Of a stretch of DNA of 22,500 bases, positions 18,605-22,500 are shown piece after piece; the first letter of the stretch is position 1, and each line of letters starts with the position of its first letter. Location of the stretch: assembly GCF_030272615.1 (NCBI RefSeq), contig NW_026729185.1:5001-27500 (forward strand), read 5' to 3'. The notes below the pieces were generated by a model. It did not search any database. It saw nothing but the letters and a program-made list of their open reading frames with translations, and was not told the origin of the DNA. The stretch comes from Cryptomeria japonica. Its lineage: Eukaryota; Streptophyta; Pinopsida; Cupressales; Cupressaceae. Made by a program: the position numbers and the translations under genes.

Positions 18605-18666
18605 AACGCGGGTGCCATCTTGAGCCCGCCCTGGTGTGCAGCCCAGGCAAGTTGTGCGCACCAAGG
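12541..18666. repeat. GC-rich satellite on GGTGCGCACC with A-rich punctuations
   Basis: The basic vocabulary is AAGGTGCACGCGAGGTGCGCACC, then CGGGGCAAACCGGGCTCCGA, CTTCGTGCACGCC, GCACCTTGGAGCACACTTCGG, AGCGCTCCTTGGTGCGCACC, ATGGTGCCCACC and AGGGCGCGCAACCCAGCC, used in varying numbers and orders. GGTGCGCACC is itself a perfect palindrome. Long frames open on both strands at once (for example 12592-14331 on + and 13285-15273 on -) reflect repeated stop-poor GC-rich words. They are R/A/P/C/G/H-rich, and I do not regard them as genes. Confidence 0.93.
14057..18660. repeat. Nested 2365-bp higher-order repeat
   Basis: Sequence from 14057 to about 16420 repeats from 16422 at an offset of 2365 bp (later 2364), including three A-rich blocks and the CCAATGCGAGAAACCCCACC segment near 14560/16930 and 15030/17395. 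The second copy has lost about 278 bp near 17900 relative to 15540-15820, after which the offset is 2086. Shared private variants, such as CGTTCTGAAAG at the block near 15970 and 18058, confirm the pairing of blocks. Confidence 0.88.
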
Positions 18667-18692
18667 CACCCACCCTGGCCAAGGTGGGTCAC

Positions 18693-18724
18693 GGGGTGGG
18701 TCCTAGGGTGGGTAACGGGGTGGG
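18693..18724 (+). other. Extended G-quadruplex motif in unit B
   Basis: Exact duplicate of the six-run motif at 10757-10788. Confidence 0.65.
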
Positions 18725-19095
18725 TACTAAGGTGCGTGCCAAGGTGGGTCATAGGGTGGGTGCCAAGGTGGGCACCAGGGTGGGTGTGCACCAACCCTAG
18801 CCAGGGTAGGTCACGGGGTGGTTGTCGGGGTGGGCGTCAAGGAGCCAAGGTGGGTGGCAAGTAGCCAAGTTGCGTGCCAAGGTGGGTGTCGGGGTGGGTG
18901 CCAAGGATCCAAGGTGGGTGCCAAGGAACCAAGGTGGGTGTCTGGGTGGGTGCCGAGGTGGGAGCCAGGGTGGGTCCCAAGGTGAGTGCAAAGGTGGGTG
19001 CCAGGGTCAAGGTGAGTGCCAATGTGGGTTCCAAGGTGCCAGGGTCAGGGTGAGTGCCAATGTGGGTTCAAAGGTGCTAAGTTGGGTGCGAGGTT

Positions 19096-19114
19096 GGGTG
19101 CGAGGGTGGGTGGG
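19096..19114 (+). other. G-quadruplex motif in unit B
   Basis: Exact duplicate of the motif at 11160-11178. Confidence 0.6.
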
Positions 19115-19186
19115 TGCCAAGGTGTGCTAGGTGGAAGCCCGGGTGGGTCGGCATCCCATGGGTGTCGAGTTGGGTGCCTGATGGGT

Positions 19187-19920
19187 GCTTCTTGTCAAGT
19201 TTTAGTCGTCGGGACTCATTTCGAGCCTTAGAGGTCGTTTCTTGTCCGGTTGCCCTGTCTTCGACCTGGGAACCCAATTTTGGTCCTCGGGTCCCATTTT
19301 TTTTTGTCTCGCATCCCACTTTTGGCCTGTGGCCTTTTCGGGGTCGATTCTCGTTTTGGGCATCAGAGCATGTTTCTTCTCCTAAAACCCAATATTTGTT
19401 TATTAAGTCTCGGAACACATTTTTGTTCTCGTGGACCCATCATGGGTCTTGGAACGCATTTGTGGTCCTTGGGTCCCATTTTGCATCCCGAAACTTGTGT
19501 TTTGGTGCTTGATCCCTATTTTGGGTGCCCACCTTGCACCAAGTGCGCACCCGGGGCAAACCGAGCGCCTTGGTGCACCGGGGCAAGATCGAGCGTGCAC
19601 CCGAGGCGCCCCGAACATGCACCAAGGTGCACTCGGCCCACATGTGAGCGCAGGTCGTTGCGCCCGAGGTGGTGTGTGGGCACCGCGTTGCAGACGGGAC
19701 ACTGCACGCACACGACGCCCCCTACAGGTGCACGCACGTAGGCCGGGCCGGGTGCACACCCGACGCCCTAGCAAGGTGCGCGCACCCGGGCAGGGCTCAC
19801 ACTTGGCGAACGGGGCGCACTTCGCGAGGGAGGGTGTGCACCTCGACGGGGGTGGGTGGCCGGGGTGGATTCGCACGTGGGTCGCGGTTTGCTAAGTACA
19901 CACTGCGACAAGCTCATAAC
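19187..19920. other. Spacer 5' of 5S gene 2
   Basis: This copies the AT-richer and GC-rich spacers at 11251-11984, with one difference found: A at 19724 where unit A has C at 11788. No additional gene is visible. Confidence 0.7.
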
Positions 19921-20038
19921 GGGTGCGATCATACCAGCGTTAGTGCACCGGATCCCATCAGAACTCCGCAGTTAAGCGCGCTTGGGCCGGAGTAGTACTG
20001 GGATGGGTGACCTCCCGGGAAGTCCCGGTGTTGCACCC
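19921..20038 (+). rRNA. 5S ribosomal RNA gene, copy 2
   Basis: This is a full-length 118-bp 5S gene with the same helix I ends, box A-like, intermediate and box C-like words as copy 1. It is identical to copy 1 except for G at 19939 (gene position 19), where copy 1 has A. G makes a CpG and is probably the ancestral base. All internal Pol III promoter elements are intact, so both copies could be transcribed. The gene lies 7936 bp from copy 1, much farther apart than the roughly 0.2-1 kb typical of plant 5S tandem arrays. Confidence 0.97.
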
Positions 20039-20044
20039 TTTTTT
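20039..20044 (+). terminator. Pol III terminator of 5S gene 2
   Basis: A run of six T directly follows the gene, as in copy 1. Confidence 0.9.
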
Positions 20045-20476
20045 AGTTTTTCGCCGGGCATCGCAATGCTATTTGAATAAACCTTTTGCCCGTTTGCGTT
20101 CTCGTCGGGGCCGGGCCGGGCCGGGGTGCGCTGCCCGCACTACCGCGCGCGCGGGGGCGACACCGAGCGCGCACCCGAGGCGCCCCGAGCACACAGGCCA
20201 CGGTGCAACCCGGGCGTTGTGCGCGCACCCCGGTGCGCCCGAGGTGCTGCGCGCGCACCCAGGTGAAATCGGTGTGCACCTCGGCCAGTGCGCGCTCGGT
20301 CGAGTCGTGCACGTTGGCCAAGGTGCACGGTGATGTTTCTTACTCTAAGGTTCCGCACCAGACGCCCGGGACAGGTGAGCGAAGCTGGGCGGGGCCGGGT
20401 GCGCGGCCGGGGCAGGTGCACGCAGCTGGAGAGAGCTTTGGAGCACACTTCGGAGCGCACCAATGATGTGCTCCAT
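20045..20476. other. 3' flank of 5S gene 2
   Basis: This matches 12109-12540 with four single-base differences: A at 20060, G at 20182, T at 20308 and T at 20469, against G, A, C and C in unit A. All four are transitions at CpG sites. No gene is seen. Confidence 0.7.
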
Positions 20477-22500
20477 TCAAAAGTTTCCTGAAAAGGCAAA
20501 AAAAGTTGAGATTATAGAATTTCCCACTTGAGAGATTGTAAAAAAAAAAAATTTAAAATGAAGGAAACGCGGGTGCCAAGGTGTGCGCAGCCCAGCCAAG
20601 GTGTGCGCACCAAGGCGCCCACCCTGGCGAAGGTGCACGCAAGGTGCGCACCCGAGGCAAACCGAGCTCCGACTTCGTGCGCACCTTGGAGCGCACGAAA
20701 GGTGCGCACCATGGCGCCCACCAAGGTGCGCAGCCCAGCCAAGGCGTGCGCATCAAGGTGCGCACCCTGGCGAAGGTGCGCACCCGGGGCAAACCGAGCT
20801 CCGACTTCGTGCGCACCTTGGAGCGCACAAAAGGTGCGCAACCCAGCCAAGGTGTGCGCACCCCGGTCAAACCGAGCTCCGAATCGTGCGCACCAGAGGT
20901 GCACGCCATCGTGCGCACCTTGGAGCACACTTCGGAGCCCTCCTTGGTGCGCGCCGATGTTGCGCACCTCGGAGCGCACCCGGGGAAAACAATGCAATTA
21001 ACCCGACTTTCGACTTCGTGGGCACCTCGGAGCGCTCTCGGGTTCGCACCTCGGAGCACACCGAGGTGCGCACCTTTGATGCGCTGCCTTCACCAATTTC
21101 CAGAAAAGGCAAGAAAACATTGAGAAGGTGTGCGCACCGAGGTGCCCACCCTGGCGAAGGTGCACGCGAGGTGCGCACCCGGGGCAAACCGGGCTCCGAC
21201 TTCGTGCACGCCGCACCTTGGAGCACACTTCGGAGCGCTCCTTGGTGCGCACCAGGGCGCGCAACCCAGCCGAGGTGCCCACCCCGGCGAAGGTGCACGC
21301 GAGGTGCGCACCCGGGGCAAACCGGGCTCCGACTTCGTGCACGCCATGGTGCCCACCGCGGCGAAGGTGCACGCGAGGTGCGCACCCGGGGCAAACCGGG
21401 CTCCGACTTCGTGCACGCCGCACCTTGGAGCACACTTCGGAGCGCTCCTTGGTGCGCACCATGGTGCCCACCAGGGCGCGCAACCCCGCCGAAGGTGCAC
21501 GCGAGGTGCGCACCCGGGGCAAACCGGGCTCCGACTTCGTGCACGCCGCACCTTGGAGCACACTTCGGAGCGCTCCTTGGTGCGCACCATGGTGCCCACC
21601 AGGGCGCGCAACCCCGCCGAAGGTGCACGCGAGGTGCGCACCCGGGGCAAACCGGGCTCCGACTTCGTGCACGCCGCACCTTGGAGCACACTTCGGAGCG
21701 CTCCTTGGTGCGCACCAGGGCGCGCAACCCAGCCGAGGTGCCCACCCCGGCGAAGGTGCGTACCCGGGGCAAACCGGGCTCCGACTTCGTGCACGCCGCA
21801 CCTTGGAGCACACTTCGGAGCGCTCCTTGGTGCGCACCATGGTGCCCACCAGGCCGCGCAACCCAGCCAAGGTGTGCGCACCAAGGTGCACGCGAGGTGC
21901 GCACCCGGGGCAAACCGGGGTCCGACTTCGTGCACGCCGCACCTTGGAGCACACATCGGGGCGCTCCCGGGTTCGCACCGGCGTTGCGCACCGTGGTGGG
22001 CACCTCGGAGCACACCAAGGTGGGCAGCGAGGTGCGCACCTTTGATGCGATGCCTTCACTAATTTCCATAAAAGGCAAAAAAAAAACGAGATTTTAAAAT
22101 TTCCGTTTTGAAAGATAGTGAGAAAAAGGGAATGCTGGTGCCATCTTGAGCCCGCCCTGGTGCGCAGCCCAGCCAAGGTGTGCGCACCAAGGTGCCCACC
22201 CTGGCGAAGGTGCGCGCCCGGGCAATTAACCCAACTTCCAACTTCGCGCGCGCCAGGGTGGGAGCGCACCCAACAACCGGGCCTGGGAAGAGCCAATGCG
22301 AGAAACCCCACCAAACGCTCTGACAAAAAAAGAGGGGGCGCTCCAGTAACCCCGCTTCGGAGCGCACCCTGGGCAAACCCAGCCAAGGTGCCCACCCCGG
22401 CCAAGGTGCAGGCGAGGTGCGCACCCGGGGCAAACCGGGCTCCGACAACGTGCACGCCGCACCTTGGAGCACACTTCGTAGCGCTCCCGGGTGCGCACCT
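20477..22500. repeat. GGTGCGCACC satellite of unit B
   Basis: The start of the same satellite as at 12541, with A-rich blocks near 20467-20560 (diverged), 21078-21125 (truncated) and 22046-22130. Block order matches unit A, and spacing differs only through the deletions noted for unit B. ORFs of up to about 500 aa on both strands are repeat artefacts. Confidence 0.9.

Larger units (their letters stand above)
10731..18666. repeat. 7936-bp higher-order repeat, unit A (contains 5S gene 1)
   Basis: From 10731 onward the sequence matches 18667 onward at a constant offset of 7936 bp through the G-rich tract, the AT-richer spacer, the 5S gene and its flanks to about 12710. After that the offset falls to 7805 and then 7731, because the second copy lacks 131 bp and about 74 bp. 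At the junction 18660-18680 the satellite word CCAAGG-TG-CCCACCCTGGC is replaced by CCAAGG-CA-CCCACCCTGGC, so the two partners share CCCACCCTGGC. Confidence 0.93.
18667..22500. repeat. 7.9-kb higher-order repeat, unit B (truncated by window end)
   Basis: This is the second copy of the segment that begins at 10731. It contains the G-rich tract (to about 19186), the AT-richer spacer (about 19187-19540), the GC-rich 5S 5' flank, 5S gene 2, its 3' flank and the start of the GGTGCGCACC satellite. By eye it differs from unit A at only six positions before about 20645. It then shows a 131-bp deletion (opposite 12714-12845) and smaller ones of 63 and 11 bp (opposite about 13861-13924 and 14010). The unit is incomplete because the window ends. 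Confidence 0.93.

Noticed and set aside
1-22500. 18S, 5.8S or 26S rRNA gene fragments
   Set aside because: I looked for the conserved 18S 5' end and other familiar rRNA words on both strands and found none; only 5S is present.

Overview
This window is nuclear ribosomal spacer DNA from a land plant, most likely a gymnosperm or another early-diverging lineage. I see no credible protein-coding gene. The firm anchors are two 118-bp 5S rRNA genes on the + strand (11985-12102 and 19921-20038), each followed by a T6 Pol III terminator. The 5S sequence is of land-plant type, with a GC-rich, gymnosperm-like 3' half. The second anchor is a ladder of 13 copies of a conserved element between 5111 and 9288. 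Read on the minus strand it contains TATATAGGGG, which fits the plant RNA polymerase I start consensus TATATA(A/G)GGG(G). I therefore read the window as the large intergenic spacer (IGS) of a 35S rDNA unit with 5S genes inserted on the opposite strand. The 18S gene would lie beyond the left edge and the 26S gene beyond the right edge. Neither is visible, so the 35S linkage is inferred.

Layout, left to right. Positions 1-780 hold degenerate partial repeats. Positions 800-4745 hold about 21 copies of a 188-bp repeat, each able to form a long symmetric hairpin. Positions 4746-6110 hold three long promoter units of about 440-490 bp, each with a large inverted repeat just downstream of the predicted Pol I start. 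Positions 6180-6500 hold a 38-56-bp repeat. Positions 6511-7630 hold promoter units with an exact 311-bp period. Positions 7637-8285 hold a nearly perfect 52-bp satellite. Positions 8340-9340 hold promoter units of 157 bp. Positions 9360-9500 hold a GTGCAC-rich cluster. Positions 9530-11250 hold a G-rich minisatellite with G-quadruplex motifs. A more AT-rich spacer, the GC-rich 5S 5' flank, 5S gene 1 and its 3' flank follow, up to 12540. Positions 12541-18660 hold a satellite built on the palindrome GGTGCGCACC and punctuated by A-rich blocks.

From 18667 the sequence restarts as a second copy of the segment that begins at 10731. The offset is 7936 bp, so 5S gene 2 lies in a tandem duplicate of a 7.9-kb higher-order unit. 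Its first 2 kb differs from copy 1 at only six sites found by eye, five of them CpG transitions. A 2365-bp higher-order repeat is nested inside unit A.

How the parts may work together (inference): on the minus strand the promoter ladder would act as spacer promoters feeding the gene promoter, and the 188-bp array would lie in a long 5' external transcribed spacer or pre-promoter region. On the + strand Pol III would transcribe 5S. The most unusual feature is that every promoter copy carries an inverted repeat at a nearly fixed distance (31 or 34 nt in most copies) downstream of the predicted start, with base changes that keep the pairing.
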